A stretch of DNA of 64,000 bases from Acinetobacter sp. SAAs474 (GCF_032823475.1 NZ_CP127915.1:2852001-2916000); one strand, 5' to 3'; shown: positions 1 to 11,371, numbered from the stretch's first letter. Notes: generated from the sequence alone by a model not told the origin. Translations and numbers: made by a program.

Positions 1-192
1 TGATCAAAAATATCTGGAACTAGAGCCTGATAGAACATAGCATCTTTACAAATGGATACTTTTGAGAGATATAAAATCTGATCGATCCATCATAAAACTC
101 GGTAAGATTTGATCACTGATAAAATAACAATCAACAGCGTTTATGCCATGTTTGGCATAAGCCATAATGCATAATCCTGAATTAATAGCCCA

Positions 193-1215
193 TTAGCTTA
201 ATGATTGGCATAAATCCAATAAACGATTAGCATATCCCCATTCATTATCATACCAAGCAAAAACTTTAGCCTGATGCCCAACCACCATCGTCTGGTTTAA
301 ATCAACAATTAAAGAATAAGGCGAATGGTTAAAATCACTCGATACTAAAGGCTCATCTGTCACCTGCATAATGCTCATAAATTGCTGCTGTGAAGCCTGA
401 ACAAGCACGTGATTAATTAAATCTATACTCAATTGAGATTGCGAACTAAAGGTTAAGTCAATGGCGGCAACATTAATGGTCGGTACACGTATCGAAAAGC
501 CATCAATACGATTTTCCATTTTAGGCATGACCTGTTTTAAAGCACCTAATGCTGAAGATGTTGTTGGAATAATATTTTGACCCGAAGCACGTGCTCGTCT
601 TAGGTCACGATGAGCATGATCTAAAACGGATTGATCGGCTGTGACTGCATGGATTTCCGTCATCAGGGCCGTTTCGATCACAAAAGCATCATCAAGAATC
701 TTAACCAAAGGCACTAAAGCTTGTGTAGTACATGAAACACTAGAAATGATTTGATCTGAAACTTTAACATCCTGATGATTTACCCCGTAGACCACTGCAA
801 TATCAACACTATCAAAAGGTGCTGCACCAATAACGACCCTTTTGGCACCTGCTTCAACATGTTCAGTTGCTGCTGCTCTTGATCGAAATAATCCTGTACA
901 TTCCAAAACCACATCAATATTTAAATCCTGCCAAGGTAACATTGAGGGGCTAGACTGCTGAAACACCTGCACCATGAGTTGCTTGTTTGCAGTTGAAATT
1001 TTTAAATAATGATGACCATCATACTGCAATGCATCGACCGTACCGAAAAAACGTCCATGTGTCGTATCATATTTAAATAAATGCAGTAAAGTTTCTAAAT
1101 CTGCAACGTCATTAATAGCAACAATTTCAAAATTAAAGTTTTGTGGATGTTCGAACCAAGCTCTTAAAACATTACGCCCAATTCTACCAAATCCATTAAT
1201 CGCTATACGTTGCAT
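193..1215 (-). CDS. Erythrose-4-phosphate / glyceraldehyde-3-phosphate dehydrogenase family protein
   Basis: This 340-aa protein is a full-length NAD(P)-dependent GAPDH-fold dehydrogenase. The N-terminal Rossmann motif NGFGRIGRN is present. The catalytic Cys is residue 162 in SCTTQ and the partner His is residue 189 in EIHA. The DLRRARA, VPTINVAAIDL and SDFNHSPYS stretches resemble erythrose-4-phosphate dehydrogenase (Epd, pyridoxal phosphate synthesis) more than glycolytic GapA. The Asn that normally follows Cys-Thr-Thr is Gln here. The gene is divergent from alaS. An 8-bp hairpin at 141-160 lies downstream on its strand and may help end transcription. Bases 1-192 show no gene. Family is certain; the choice between Epd and GAPDH is not. 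Confidence 0.8.
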   Translation of the reverse strand: MQRIAINGFGRIGRNVLRAWFEHPQNFNFEIVAINDVADLETLLHLFKYDTTHGRFFGTVDALQYDGHHYLKISTANKQLMVQVFQQSSPSMLPWQDLNIDVVLECTGLFRSRAAATEHVEAGAKRVVIGAAPFDSVDIAVVYGVNHQDVKVSDQIISSVSCTTQALVPLVKILDDAFVIETALMTEIHAVTADQSVLDHAHRDLRRARASGQNIIPTTSSALGALKQVMPKMENRIDGFSIRVPTINVAAIDLTFSSQSQLSIDLINHVLVQASQQQFMSIMQVTDEPLVSSDFNHSPYSLIVDLNQTMVVGHQAKVFAWYDNEWGYANRLLDLCQSLS

Positions 1216-1574
1216 CCACTATCCTTTTATCACGATGATCAAGCTATACAAAGGCCGTATTTTAGCAAATTACTATCGTTTATGGTAAAACAAGACACTG
1301 TTTTTAATATTTAAATATATCTATTGATAACTATGCCATCTTAGCAGTGACGTTAAACACAACAACAGCTTGAGGTGTAACAACAAATTTAATATTTAAA
1401 AACAACCTCTTGTTTTTTAAAGTAAAAATACTGCATGATTTACTTTTTTATACAAAAAGATTAAATCGCATAAAACAATTCAACCTAAAGATTATATCCC
1501 ACTCATCTCAAAACCCATATTATTCTCAAAAGTGATTTATTCATTAAAATTTCGCTGAATTCTTATGGATATGA

Positions 1575-1604
1575 TTGGTGAATAATAGTTTTTTCCGTTA
1601 TAAT
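1575..1604 (+). promoter_or_regulatory. Probable sigma70 promoter for alaS
   Basis: TTGGTG (1575-1580) and TATAAT (1599-1604) are separated by 18 bp and lie about 105 bp upstream of the alaS start. The rest of the 494-bp gap 1216-1709 is AT-rich with no convincing gene. Confidence 0.5.
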
Positions 1605-1709
1605 TCGGCGTTTCAAATTTTTAAGCCAGCCAATTAAGTAAGATGTATATTATAGATCCTTTTACTTGATTGACTATTAGCCAAATCGAAATTATGGAGT
1701 GACTTGGTT

Positions 1710-4403
1710 GTGAGTACTCGTTTTATGACGTCCGCTGAAATTCGTGAAGCTTTTCTAAGCTATTTTGAATCGCAAGGACACACACGTGTTGCATCGAGTT
1801 CTCTGGTTCCGGCCAATGATCCAACGTTATTATTTACCAATGCCGGAATGAATCAGTTTAAAGACTGCTTTTTAGGTTTGGAAAAACGTGATTATGTCCG
1901 TGCAACCTCTTCACAAAAATGTGTTCGTGCAGGCGGTAAACATAATGACCTAGACAATGTCGGTTATACTGCACGTCACCACACTTTTTTTGAAATGCTG
2001 GGTAACTTCTCATTTGGTGATTATTTTAAACGTGATGCAATTCAGTTTGCTTGGGAATTCCTGACCAGTGACCAATGGTTAGCACTGCCGAAAGATCGCT
2101 TGTATGTTACTGTTTATCATACCGATGATGAAGCATTTAATATCTGGCATAACGATATTGGCTTAGACAGTAGCCGTATTATCCGTATTGGTGATAATAA
2201 AGGCGAAAAATATGCTTCAGATAACTTCTGGGCAATGGGTGACACGGGTCCTTGTGGTCCTTGCTCTGAAATCTTTTATGATCATGGCGATCATATTTGG
2301 GGAGGATTACCAGGCACACCGGAAGAAGATGGCGACCGTTTCATTGAAATTTGGAACAACGTCTTTATGCAATTTAACCGTACTAGTGATGGCGTACTTC
2401 ATCCTCTTCCAGCACCATCTGTCGATACCGGAATGGGCTTAGAGCGAATTTCTGCTGTTTTACAACATGTACAGTCTAATTATGAAATTGACTTATTCCA
2501 ACATTTGCTCAAAGCAGCAGCCAACATTATTGGTTTAGATACCCGTGAATTGGAACAACAGGCCGAAGCTGAAAATAAGCCGATCGACTATCCTGCATCA
2601 TTAAAAGTTGTCGCAGATCATGCACGCTCATGCTGTTTCCTCATCGCAGATGGTGTTAATCCATCTAATGAAGGCCGTGGTTATGTATTACGTCGTATTA
2701 TTCGCCGCGCAGTACGCCATGGTAATAAATTAGGCGCAACAGGCACCTTCTTCTACAAAATGCTACAACCCCTGATTGATGTCATGGGTGAAGCGTATCC
2801 AGAACTTGAAGCACAAAAAACACGCATCAGCACACAATTACTTAAAGAAGAAGAACAGTTTGCAAAAACATTAGAGCAAGGTTTAAAACTGCTTGAAGGT
2901 GAATTAGCACAGCTTAAAGGGACTGTTATTCCAGGTGAAGTAGTCTTTAAACTCTATGACACCTATGGTTTCCCAACGGATTTAACTGCAGATATTGCCC
3001 GTGAACGTGAATTAACAATCGATGAAGCTGGCTTCGAAAAAGAAATGGCAGCACAACGTCAACGCGCACGTGATGCCGGAAAGTTTGCTGTCGATTATAA
3101 CAGTATCGTCAAAGTTGAAGGTGAAACCCAGTTTGATGGCTATGATGCGACCCAAGGTCAAGGCCAAATTATCGCCATTTATAAAGATGGTCAACAGGTT
3201 GATGAAATCGTTGAAGGTGATGAAGCGCTTATCGTACTGAATCAAACCCCATTCTATGCAGAAAGCGGTGGTCAGATCGGTGATACTGGTATATTTAAAA
3301 ATGATACAGGTATTTTTGAAGTACAAGACACCAAAAAATCTGGTGGCGCATTTGTCCATCAAGGTATTGTTACCGTAGGACAACTTAAAGCATCACAACA
3401 GGTAGCGGCAATTGTAAAAGCAGATCTACGTCATGCAACGGCACGTAACCACTCTGCAACTCACTTATTACATGCTGCACTACGCCAAATCTTAGGTACA
3501 CATGTCCAACAGAAAGGTTCTTTGGTCAGCAGTGAAGTACTACGCTTCGACTTTGCCAACGATCAACCAGTGAGCTTTGAACAACTGCAAGAAATTGAAC
3601 GTTTGGTCAATGCTGAAGTCATTGCCAATACTGTAGTTTCTACCGAATTATTAGATATCGAATCCGCCAAAGCCAAAGGTGCGATGATGTTATTCGGTGA
3701 AAAATATGGTGAAGAAGTCCGCGTACTGTCAATGGGTTCAATCATTGACGAGAAAAACTTCTCTATTGAACTTTGTGGTGGTATCCATGTTAACCGTACA
3801 GGTGATATTGGTCTGTTTAAAATCACCTCTGAAAGTGGAGTTGCCGCAGGTATACGTCGTATCGAAGCCGTAACCGGTTACCATGCAATTGAAGTAGCAC
3901 AAAAAGCTGATCGTGATATTTATACGATCAATAGCCTACTCAAAGCACAAAAAGAGCAAACCTTAGAAAAAGTCGAAGTATTGCTGGATACTGCATCAAG
4001 CTTACAAAAACACATTGAACAGCTTAACCAGAAACTTGCAAACTTCCAAGCAACTGAGCTATTAAACCAAGTACAAACCGTTGCTGGTCGTACGACTTTA
4101 ATTACGACAGTTGCCAATATGGATGCAAAATCATTACGTCATCTACATGACAGCATTAAATCTAAATTAGATCATGCCATCATTGTACTGGCAGGAATTG
4201 AGGGTGACAAAGTCAGTCTTATTGCATCGGTTAGCAAAGAATTTACAACCTCTATTAAAGCGGGTGATATCATCAAACACTTGGCTCAAGCGCTAGGTGG
4301 TAAAGGTGGTGGTAAACCTGACTTGGCACAAGGTGGCGCGCCACTTAACGAGAAGTTACAACCTGTAATGACAAGCTTAAGTGCTTGGCTGGAAGAAAAC
4401 TAA
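1710..4403 (+). CDS. alaS: Alanyl-tRNA synthetase
   Basis: This cytoplasmic enzyme charges tRNA-Ala with alanine and edits mischarged Ser/Gly. The class II catalytic core is at the N terminus ([29 protein letters not shown]). The editing domain follows, with zinc ligands in HSATHLLHA and CGGIHV, and the C-Ala domain ends with a Gly-rich GGKGGGKPD motif. A TTG at 1704, GTG at 1710 and ATG at 1725 are in frame. GGAG at 1696-1699 lies 10 bp from the GTG, 4 bp from the TTG and 25 bp from the ATG, so the GTG (897 aa) was chosen. lysC follows after a 63-bp gap holding a hairpin, an order also found in other gammaproteobacteria. Confidence 0.97.
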   Translation: MSTRFMTSAEIREAFLSYFESQGHTRVASSSLVPANDPTLLFTNAGMNQFKDCFLGLEKRDYVRATSSQKCVRAGGKHNDLDNVGYTARHHTFFEMLGNFSFGDYFKRDAIQFAWEFLTSDQWLALPKDRLYVTVYHTDDEAFNIWHNDIGLDSSRIIRIGDNKGEKYASDNFWAMGDTGPCGPCSEIFYDHGDHIWGGLPGTPEEDGDRFIEIWNNVFMQFNRTSDGVLHPLPAPSVDTGMGLERISAVLQHVQSNYEIDLFQHLLKAAANIIGLDTRELEQQAEAENKPIDYPASLKVVADHARSCCFLIADGVNPSNEGRGYVLRRIIRRAVRHGNKLGATGTFFYKMLQPLIDVMGEAYPELEAQKTRISTQLLKEEEQFAKTLEQGLKLLEGELAQLKGTVIPGEVVFKLYDTYGFPTDLTADIARERELTIDEAGFEKEMAAQRQRARDAGKFAVDYNSIVKVEGETQFDGYDATQGQGQIIAIYKDGQQVDEIVEGDEALIVLNQTPFYAESGGQIGDTGIFKNDTGIFEVQDTKKSGGAFVHQGIVTVGQLKASQQVAAIVKADLRHATARNHSATHLLHAALRQILGTHVQQKGSLVSSEVLRFDFANDQPVSFEQLQEIERLVNAEVIANTVVSTELLDIESAKAKGAMMLFGEKYGEEVRVLSMGSIIDEKNFSIELCGGIHVNRTGDIGLFKITSESGVAAGIRRIEAVTGYHAIEVAQKADRDIYTINSLLKAQKEQTLEKVEVLLDTASSLQKHIEQLNQKLANFQATELLNQVQTVAGRTTLITTVANMDAKSLRHLHDSIKSKLDHAIIVLAGIEGDKVSLIASVSKEFTTSIKAGDIIKHLAQALGGKGGGKPDLAQGGAPLNEKLQPVMTSLSAWLEEN

Positions 4404-4421
4404 CTTCACCTTTTGTGTAAC

Positions 4422-4447
4422 TGACCCTGAAAGGTAGATCAGGGTCA
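4422..4447 (+). terminator. Hairpin between alaS and lysC
   Basis: A perfect 9-bp stem (TGACCCTGA / TCAGGGTCA) with an 8-nt loop lies 18 bp after the alaS stop and 20 bp before lysC. TGGCTTTT follows. It could terminate alaS transcription or attenuate read-through into lysC. Confidence 0.55.
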
Positions 4448-4466
4448 TGGCTTTTATGGAACAACT

Positions 4467-5747
4467 ATGGCATTAATCGTTCAAAAATATGGCGGTACCT
4501 CTATGGGTACTCCCGAGCGCATTTTAAATGTAGCTCGTCGCGTAAAACGCTGGCATGACCACGGTCACAAAGTTGTGGTCGTTGTTTCAGCAATGAGTGG
4601 CGAAACCAATCGTCTACTTGCTTTAGCGAAAGCCATTACCGATACTCCTGATCCACGTGAACTTGACCAAATGGTGTCTACGGGTGAACAGGTAACGATT
4701 TCTATGTTAGCGATGGCACTCAATACCATTGGTGTAAAAGCAACATCTCTCACCGGTCGTCAAGTTGGTATTAAAACTGACAGCGCTTTCACCAAAGCAC
4801 GTATTGAAGCCATTGATACTGATGCAATGACTCAGTATCTAGATGCTGGTCAAGTGATTGTCGTAGCAGGTTTCCAAGGTGTTGATCCTCAAGGCAATAC
4901 CACAACATTAGGCCGTGGTGGTTCAGATACAACAGGTGTTGCGCTTGCTGCAGCACTTAAAGCAGACGAATGCCAAATTTATACCGATGTCGATGGCGTA
5001 TATACCACCGACCCACGTGTCGCACCTAAAGCAAAGAAAGTTGATCGTATTTCATTTGAAGAAATGCTAGAAATGGCTTCACTTGGATCTAAAGTCTTAC
5101 AAATACGCTCAGTAGAGTTTGCAGGTAAATATCAAGTACCATTACGTGTATTGTCAAGTTTTGACAACGATAATGATGGTGCTTTTGATGATGAATTTAA
5201 GCAAAATGTTGGGACATTAATCACTACTGAAACGGAAAATAACATGGAACAACCAATCATTTCAGGTATCGCATTTAATCGTGATGAAGCAAAATTAACT
5301 ATTCTAGGTGTGCCAGATGAACCTGGTATTGCTTCTAAGATTTTGTGTCCAATTGGTGATGCCAATGTTGAAGTGGATATGATTATCCAGAACGTTGAAG
5401 AAGACGGTACAACAGATTTTACTTTTACGGTAAATCGTGGTGAGTTGGCAAAAGCTAAAACCATTTTAGAAACAACTGCACAACAAATCGGTGCACGTGA
5501 AGTTGCAACACGTGATGACATTGTTAAAGTATCGATTGTCGGTGTAGGCATGCGTTCTCATGCAGGTGTAGCAAGTCAAATGTTTACTGCTCTGGCAAAA
5601 GAAGGCATTAATATCTTAATGATTTCAACATCTGAAATTAAAATTTCAGTAATTATTGATGAAAAATACCTAGAACTTGCTGTGCGCTCATTACATACAG
5701 CATTTGGTCTAGATCGTGAACATGGCGAATCAAGCACACGTGCTTAA
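4467..5747 (+). CDS. lysC: Aspartate kinase
   Basis: This 426-aa aspartokinase phosphorylates L-aspartate, the first step towards Lys, Thr and Met and diaminopimelate. The kinase domain starts with KYGGTSMG and includes GRGGSDTTGVALAAAL. Two C-terminal ACT regulatory domains follow, with LTILGVPDEPG and VSIVGVGMRSHAGV. An internal in-frame ATG (the Met of NMEQPIISG) sits just before the first ACT domain. Several alpha2-beta2 aspartokinases start a separate regulatory subunit at that place, but no strong ribosome binding site is seen here. csrA follows downstream. Confidence 0.96.
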   Translation: MALIVQKYGGTSMGTPERILNVARRVKRWHDHGHKVVVVVSAMSGETNRLLALAKAITDTPDPRELDQMVSTGEQVTISMLAMALNTIGVKATSLTGRQVGIKTDSAFTKARIEAIDTDAMTQYLDAGQVIVVAGFQGVDPQGNTTTLGRGGSDTTGVALAAALKADECQIYTDVDGVYTTDPRVAPKAKKVDRISFEEMLEMASLGSKVLQIRSVEFAGKYQVPLRVLSSFDNDNDGAFDDEFKQNVGTLITTETENNMEQPIISGIAFNRDEAKLTILGVPDEPGIASKILCPIGDANVEVDMIIQNVEEDGTTDFTFTVNRGELAKAKTILETTAQQIGAREVATRDDIVKVSIVGVGMRSHAGVASQMFTALAKEGINILMISTSEIKISVIIDEKYLELAVRSLHTAFGLDREHGESSTRA

Positions 5748-5805
5748 TTAATTATTTTGTTTAAATTTTGCAGGAATCGCTGTATATTTAAAGTAATATA
5801 AAACC

Positions 5806-5833
5806 GAGCCACTAGTATTTATATTAGTGGCTC
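5806..5833 (+). terminator. Terminator-like hairpin after lysC
   Basis: A perfect 9-bp stem (GAGCCACTA / TAGTGGCTC) with a 10-nt loop lies 58 bp after the lysC stop, followed by a U-rich TGTTATATT. It would separate lysC from csrA transcription. Confidence 0.6.
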
Positions 5834-5986
5834 TGTTATATTCATAACAAACAGATCATTTATTTGATCAATTTTGTATCCAACATGATGTTTATCACAA
5901 AATTCTGTTAAAATTTGACTGTTTTATGGTTGTGTCTTTTATATATTTTTTAAATTGCAGGTTTTGCGTTTTGCAAGGAGATAAAC

Positions 5987-6244
5987 ATGCTGATTCTAAC
6001 CCGACGAGTCGGTGAAACTTTAATGATTGGGGATCAAGTCAGTGTAACGGTACTTGGTGTAAAAGGTAACCAAGTTCGTATTGGTGTCAATGCACCCAAA
6101 GAAGTATCAGTACATCGTGAAGAAATTTATCAACGTATTCAACACGAACGTGCAATGCATGAACATCTTCAACACATTGACCAAGATTATCAACCTTCTT
6201 TTGAGGACGATAATTATCAAAATAACTTTAATCGGCAAGATTAG
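5987..6244 (+). CDS. csrA: Carbon storage regulator CsrA
   Basis: CsrA is a small dimeric RNA-binding protein that controls translation and stability of many mRNAs at GGA motifs. The family core [16 protein letters not shown] through [12 protein letters not shown] is intact over about 60 residues. The C-terminal 20-25 residues are an extra acidic and Asn/Gln-rich tail, making 85 aa against about 61-65 in enterobacteria. A strong AAGGAG ribosome binding site precedes the ATG; it contains a GGA, so self-binding is possible. Position after alaS and lysC is conserved in gammaproteobacteria. Confidence 0.97.
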   Translation: MLILTRRVGETLMIGDQVSVTVLGVKGNQVRIGVNAPKEVSVHREEIYQRIQHERAMHEHLQHIDQDYQPSFEDDNYQNNFNRQD

Positions 6245-6259
6245 CATTATTTTGTAAAT

Positions 6260-6280
6260 AAAGCGGCGAATAGCCGCTTT
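6260..6280 (+). terminator. csrA terminator hairpin
   Basis: An 8-bp stem (AAAGCGGC / GCCGCTTT) with a 5-nt loop lies 15 bp after the csrA stop. The downstream U-tract is weak (AAGTCTTT). Confidence 0.65.
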
Positions 6281-6370
6281 AAGTCTTTATAGCATATGAT
6301 GATTACTAACTTTAGCTCAACAACACTAGCCTCCGATCCCCAACTGATTAAGCTATACTAATCAATCGAT

Positions 6371-6946
6371 CTAATCCAAACCTTCCAGTACTTTACGCAC
6401 AGGTGCAAAACTGCGCCGATGTTCTGCAATAATGCCGTATTTCTCAATCGCAGCAAAATGTGCTTTGGTTGGATAACCTTTATGTTGAGCAAAACCATAT
6501 TGAGGATACTTTTCATCAAGTGCATACATTTGGTGATCACGTGTTACTTTAGCCAAAATACTGGCTGCTGAAATCTCTGCATGTAAAGCATCACCCCCAA
6601 CAATAGCCTCACAACTCATTAGTAAACCTTGTGGTATTTTATTTCCATCGACTAAAACATGCTCAGGTTGAATGTTTAACTTTTCGACCGCACGACGCAT
6701 TGCCAATAAAGATGCTTGTAAAATATTGTATTGATCAATTTCTGCTGCAGAACATTCAGCAATTGCCCATGCTAATGCTTTTTCTTTAATTTCAATAAAG
6801 AGTTTTTCACGTTTCTTTTCAGTCAATTTTTTAGAATCATTTAACCCTTCTATCGGATGATTTACATCCAAGATTACTGCTGCTGCAACAACCGATCCTA
6901 CTAAAGGACCACGCCCTGCTTCATCAGTACCCGCAATTTTTTTCAT
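6371..6946 (-). CDS. rnhB: Ribonuclease HII
   Basis: This 191-aa enzyme cuts the RNA strand of RNA-DNA hybrids and removes single ribonucleotides from DNA. The N-terminal [12 protein letters not shown] motif carries the catalytic Asp-Glu pair. DGNKIP and the downstream ILAKVTRD segment supply the remaining active-site region. Length is normal for the family. The ATG follows a GAGGAAAG-like ribosome binding site. The gene converges with csrA. Confidence 0.96.
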   Translation of the reverse strand: MKKIAGTDEAGRGPLVGSVVAAAVILDVNHPIEGLNDSKKLTEKKREKLFIEIKEKALAWAIAECSAAEIDQYNILQASLLAMRRAVEKLNIQPEHVLVDGNKIPQGLLMSCEAIVGGDALHAEISAASILAKVTRDHQMYALDEKYPQYGFAQHKGYPTKAHFAAIEKYGIIAEHRRSFAPVRKVLEGLD

Positions 6947-7131
6947 GCTTTCCTCATTTCACAATATCAACAGCAATAAAACAACATATTATAACAGATC
7001 AGCTGTCGATCAGATCTTGGCATCAATAGAGATTGTTCTAATTTAAAAACAATGTGTTGCATAAGAGAACTATAGGTTTAAAAACTCAATATATATAATA
7101 CAAAAAATCAACCATCAACGATGATAAACTC

Positions 7132-7695
7132 GTGAATAATCCCCCTCAATACTATACTCGTACTGCACAAATCCTACACTGGATAATGGCAATTATCTTT
7201 ATTGCTGCATGGCTGATTGGCTTTTATAGTGGTAATTTTTTAAGTTACGATATCAATGGTGCTTTTAAAGGTGATGTCATTACTTTACATAAAAATATCG
7301 CTACAACCATTATTTTTCTGATTGTCATCCGAATTTTTTGGCGCTATACCAACCCTATACCTGCACTACCTGATAGTATGTCACCACAAATGAAGTTTTT
7401 AGCACATGCGGGACATTTAGCATTATATTTTATGTTATTAGCACTACCAATTACAGGTTGCTTATACAGTTGGAGCGCAGGTCATCCTGCCCCTGTTTTA
7501 TATTTATTTAATTTACCGACACTGATTTCAGAAAATCCAGCGATTACTGCTATTGTTAAGCCTTTGCATATCTGGCTATCTTGGGCTGCTGGATTACTTA
7601 TTATTGGCCATATTTTAGCAGCATTAAAACACCACTTTATCGATCGAGATCATGTACTTGATAGTATGACCAAACAAGCTAAATCTGGTCGTTAA
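7132..7695 (+). CDS. Cytochrome b561 family protein
   Basis: This 187-aa inner-membrane diheme b-type cytochrome has four hydrophobic segments, at about residues 14-32, 50-68, 92-110 and 145-165. Candidate axial heme His residues lie in ILHWIMA, LHKNIATT, HAGHLALY and LHIWLSWAAG. The family moves electrons from quinol or other donors, for example to superoxide; the partner is not visible here. The start is a GTG at 7132. A hairpin follows at 7728-7751. It appears to be a single-gene unit. Confidence 0.85.
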   Translation: MNNPPQYYTRTAQILHWIMAIIFIAAWLIGFYSGNFLSYDINGAFKGDVITLHKNIATTIIFLIVIRIFWRYTNPIPALPDSMSPQMKFLAHAGHLALYFMLLALPITGCLYSWSAGHPAPVLYLFNLPTLISENPAITAIVKPLHIWLSWAAGLLIIGHILAALKHHFIDRDHVLDSMTKQAKSGR

Positions 7696-7727
7696 GAGCT
7701 CGTCTTGAGCTATTGACACTCTTTAAT

Positions 7728-7751
7728 ATCAGGACCTTAATTGGTCCTGAT
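7728..7751 (+). terminator. Terminator hairpin after the cytochrome b561 gene
   Basis: A perfect 9-bp stem (ATCAGGACC / GGTCCTGAT) with a 6-nt loop lies 33 bp after the stop codon and is followed by TTAACTTG. It lies between convergent genes and could act both ways. Confidence 0.6.
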
Positions 7752-7814
7752 TTAACTTGATAATACTGCTCTATCAATACAACAAAATGCTGGATATTCA
7801 ATCGCAGCCATGCA

Positions 7815-8177
7815 TTAATTTAATATTTTTTGCGTACAGCCTCTTAAGCTTTTTAATACCGCTTTAGAAACAAGCTCTGCAGGTTGTTGTGGCGATGATG
7901 AACCAGCATTCAACAACGCTTTGATTGATGAATCTTGTATTACATCCTGATAAACACAGTCACAAGCCTCTTTTTTCATACGTGCTTGTTCCGGTAAATC
8001 ATGAAATGCTAGCGCATTACGCCATACTTTTGATTCTCTGATTTCTCTCATACATTGTGCATCAATCATTGACTGCAATTGCTGAGGATCCACAGGTTGT
8101 GCAAATGAAGTGGCAGATGTTACTGTACCCATAAGAACAACCACTGAAGCCCAAAAATTTAAGCTTTTTGTTTTCAT
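7815..8177 (-). CDS. Small secreted hypothetical protein
   Basis: I do not recognise the family. The ATG at 8177 gives 120 aa beginning MKTKSLNFWASVVVL, a typical Sec signal peptide with likely cleavage after SFAQ or nearby. A second ATG two codons upstream (8183) is equally possible. The mature part is about 95 aa, predicted helical and soluble. It has four Cys (QCMRE, ACDCVY, GCTQ) that could form disulfides in the periplasm. It lies alone between the cytochrome b561 gene and the purine genes. Confidence 0.65.
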   Translation of the reverse strand: MKTKSLNFWASVVVLMGTVTSATSFAQPVDPQQLQSMIDAQCMREIRESKVWRNALAFHDLPEQARMKKEACDCVYQDVIQDSSIKALLNAGSSSPQQPAELVSKAVLKSLRGCTQKILN

Positions 8178-8322
8178 AACCATCGTTCTAGCAAATAGGC
8201 AGCAACATTGCTGCCTATGCATTATACAACAAATCATGAAATACGGTTGAAAATTAGTTTTTAATCTATAAAGTCATTCAATCTGTTCAACTGAAAAATT
8301 TGCCTTTACATGATATGCCAAG

Positions 8323-9381
<1,059 letters not shown>

Positions 9382-9429
9382 TTAACACTGATTAAAATAA
9401 CCTATATTTAATCAGTTTAATCAGGTTCA

Positions 9430-10752
9430 TTAACCACCAAATAGCGCAAATTTAATCGCCCAAAGTACAGCAATAATCCAGACCATATAAGGGACTGTTT
9501 TGGCCTTACCGGTAAATAATTTAATTAATGCATAACTAATAAAGCCCATGGCAATACCATCTGCAATAGAATAAGCAAATGGCATAAAAACGATGGTTAA
9601 AAATGCCGGTACAGCTTCAGTAATATCATCCCATTCAATATGAACAATACCCTGAATCATCAGCACCCCAACAAACAGTAAAGCGGGTGCGGTAGCAAAA
9701 TTAGGCACAGATTGTGCAAGTGGTGCTAAAAATAAACATGCGATAAATAATAAGCCCACAACCACCGCAGTCAAGCCTGTACGACCACCTGCTGCAACAC
9801 CTGCAGATGATTCAATATAAGGTGTTGTGGAAGATGTACCCAGTGCAGCACCAGCAACAATTGCCGTCGAATCTGCAAATAATGCTTTTTTTAACCGTGG
9901 TAATTTACCATCCTTTAATAATCCTGCACGATGTGATACACCAACGAGTGTTCCTGTTGAATCAAATAAATCAACCAAAAAGAATACAAAAATAACGCCA
10001 ATTAAACTGGCAGTGAATAAGCCTTCAAAATCCATTTGCAAGAATGTTGGTGCCAATGATGGAATTTCACCCACTACACCTTTAAATTCACTATAACCCA
10101 TTAAGGTTGAAATCGCAGTAATCACAAGAATACTGATCATAATAGCGCCACGTATCTTAAACTGATACATAATGACGACCAGTAAGAAACCTAATAATGT
10201 CAGTAATACAGAGGGTTGTTTAAGATCACCTAAACCGACCAGTGTTGCAGGATTATCAACAATAATGCCAGCATTTTTTAATGCGACTAAGGCAAGGAAT
10301 AAACCAATTCCACCACCAATTGCCAGCTTTAATGACATCGGAATGGCATTTACAATGGCTTCACGGATTCGAAACATGCTAATCGCAATAAAAACCAAAC
10401 CTGAAACAAAAACAGCAGCCAATGCAGTTTGCCAAGGCACTCCCATACCCATACACACAGAATAGGTAAAATAGGCATTCAATCCCATGCCTGGTGCTAA
10501 TGCAATCGGATAATTGGCAACAATCCCCATCACAAAACAACCAATTGCAGCAGCAAGACAAGTGGCAACAAAAACTGCACCGTGATCCATCCCTGTTTCG
10601 GATAAAATCATTGGGTTAACAATAATGATGTAACACATGGTTAAAAATGTCGTTACACCAGCTAGAACTTCTGTACGAAAACTGGTTTTATTTTCGCTTA
10701 ACTTAAATAAACGTTCTAACGTATTTGCTAAAGATGGATTAGGAGTCGTCAT
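9430..10752 (-). CDS. NCS2/AzgA-type purine permease
   Basis: This 440-aa inner-membrane nucleobase transporter has about 12-14 hydrophobic segments. AzgA-family signatures include EVLAGVTTFLTMCYIIIVNP near the N terminus, LAPGMGLNAYF, and DLFDSTGTLVGVSHRAG. The family imports adenine, guanine or hypoxanthine with protons. It lies upstream of, and in the same direction as, the adenine-deaminase-like gene, with about 100 bp between them, so the pair probably forms a purine salvage unit. A long leader upstream contains a terminator hairpin (10913-10937). Confidence 0.9.
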   Translation of the reverse strand: MTTPNPSLANTLERLFKLSENKTSFRTEVLAGVTTFLTMCYIIIVNPMILSETGMDHGAVFVATCLAAAIGCFVMGIVANYPIALAPGMGLNAYFTYSVCMGMGVPWQTALAAVFVSGLVFIAISMFRIREAIVNAIPMSLKLAIGGGIGLFLALVALKNAGIIVDNPATLVGLGDLKQPSVLLTLLGFLLVVIMYQFKIRGAIMISILVITAISTLMGYSEFKGVVGEIPSLAPTFLQMDFEGLFTASLIGVIFVFFLVDLFDSTGTLVGVSHRAGLLKDGKLPRLKKALFADSTAIVAGAALGTSSTTPYIESSAGVAAGGRTGLTAVVVGLLFIACLFLAPLAQSVPNFATAPALLFVGVLMIQGIVHIEWDDITEAVPAFLTIVFMPFAYSIADGIAMGFISYALIKLFTGKAKTVPYMVWIIAVLWAIKFALFGG

Positions 10753-10912
10753 GACCTAGCCCCTATAGTTAAACTCAATGTAAACATCGGATGAATTCAC
10801 TTACAATATATGGCGTCAACAGCAATTAATATGCCAAGAATCCAAAGCCAGATGATTCGAATTAGCGGGATAACGTGCTTTAGCTAGGCTAAGCCATTAA
10901 AAAGCAAACAAA

Positions 10913-10937
10913 AAAGCCGCATAATAGATGCAGCTTT
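10913..10937 (-). terminator. Intrinsic terminator in the leader of the purine permease gene
   Basis: On the minus strand a 10-bp stem with one G-U pair (AAAGCTGCAT / ATGCGGCTTT) and a 5-nt loop runs into a U-tract. No minus-strand gene lies just upstream. It therefore either ends a short leader RNA begun near a possible TATAAT (11009-11004) or attenuates the permease gene, whose ATG is about 160 nt further on. I do not recognise a purine riboswitch fold here. Confidence 0.55.
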
Positions 10938-11139
10938 ACTTCACCTTGACTAAATCAAATATGTATATGATTCAATATCATTATCTAGCTTTGTTGATTT
11001 GCGAATTATAACACATGTGCTATAGAGAATTTTATATTTTCATAATTGTCTAACAAAATAATCATTAATTATATGAGTAGCTAGTTCTAGATATTTATAC
11101 TTTAAGTTTGGATTCTATCCTGATTTTTATGAATCAACA

Positions 11140-11156
11140 CTGGTAAATTTTACCAG
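11140..11156. repeat. Perfect 17-bp palindrome
   Basis: CTGGTAAATTTTACCAG is an 8+1+8 perfect dyad in the 892-bp gene-free stretch 10753-11644. It looks like a protein-binding operator or small hairpin; the binding protein is unknown. Confidence 0.4.
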
Positions 11157-11295
11157 CTAAGATTAAAAATTAATAATATATTCAGTCTTTTAAAACTAAA
11201 AAACGATATTCACAACTGTATTAATAATGGTGCAATATATCAGCTATACTGGACTTTATAATGCCTGAACAATCGCTACAGCCTAGATCGATAGA

Positions 11296-11371
11296 CGACT
11301 AGAACACTCTGCTACTTGTGAGACATAAACAATTCTAGCAAGTACAGCATCAGCACGGGGTAATCTAGTCG
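11296..11371. other. Nested inverted repeats, possible structured RNA
   Basis: CGACTAG (11296-11302) pairs with CTAGTCG (11365-11371). Inside it, CTG-C-TACTTG (11309-11318) pairs with CAAGTACAG (11339-11347) with one bulged base. A TATAAT lies upstream on the plus strand near 11257. No known RNA family is recognised, and the rest of 10753-11644 shows no gene I can support. Confidence 0.3.

Noticed and set aside
3012..3383. Long frame opposite alaS (123 codons)
   Set aside because: It is the antisense shadow of a highly conserved gene and shows no independent coding signal. Similar shadows opposite lysC, catB and livMG were rejected for the same reason.
10753..11010. Possible purine riboswitch ahead of the AzgA-type permease
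   Set aside because: The conserved purine aptamer core was not found; only a terminator hairpin is supported.
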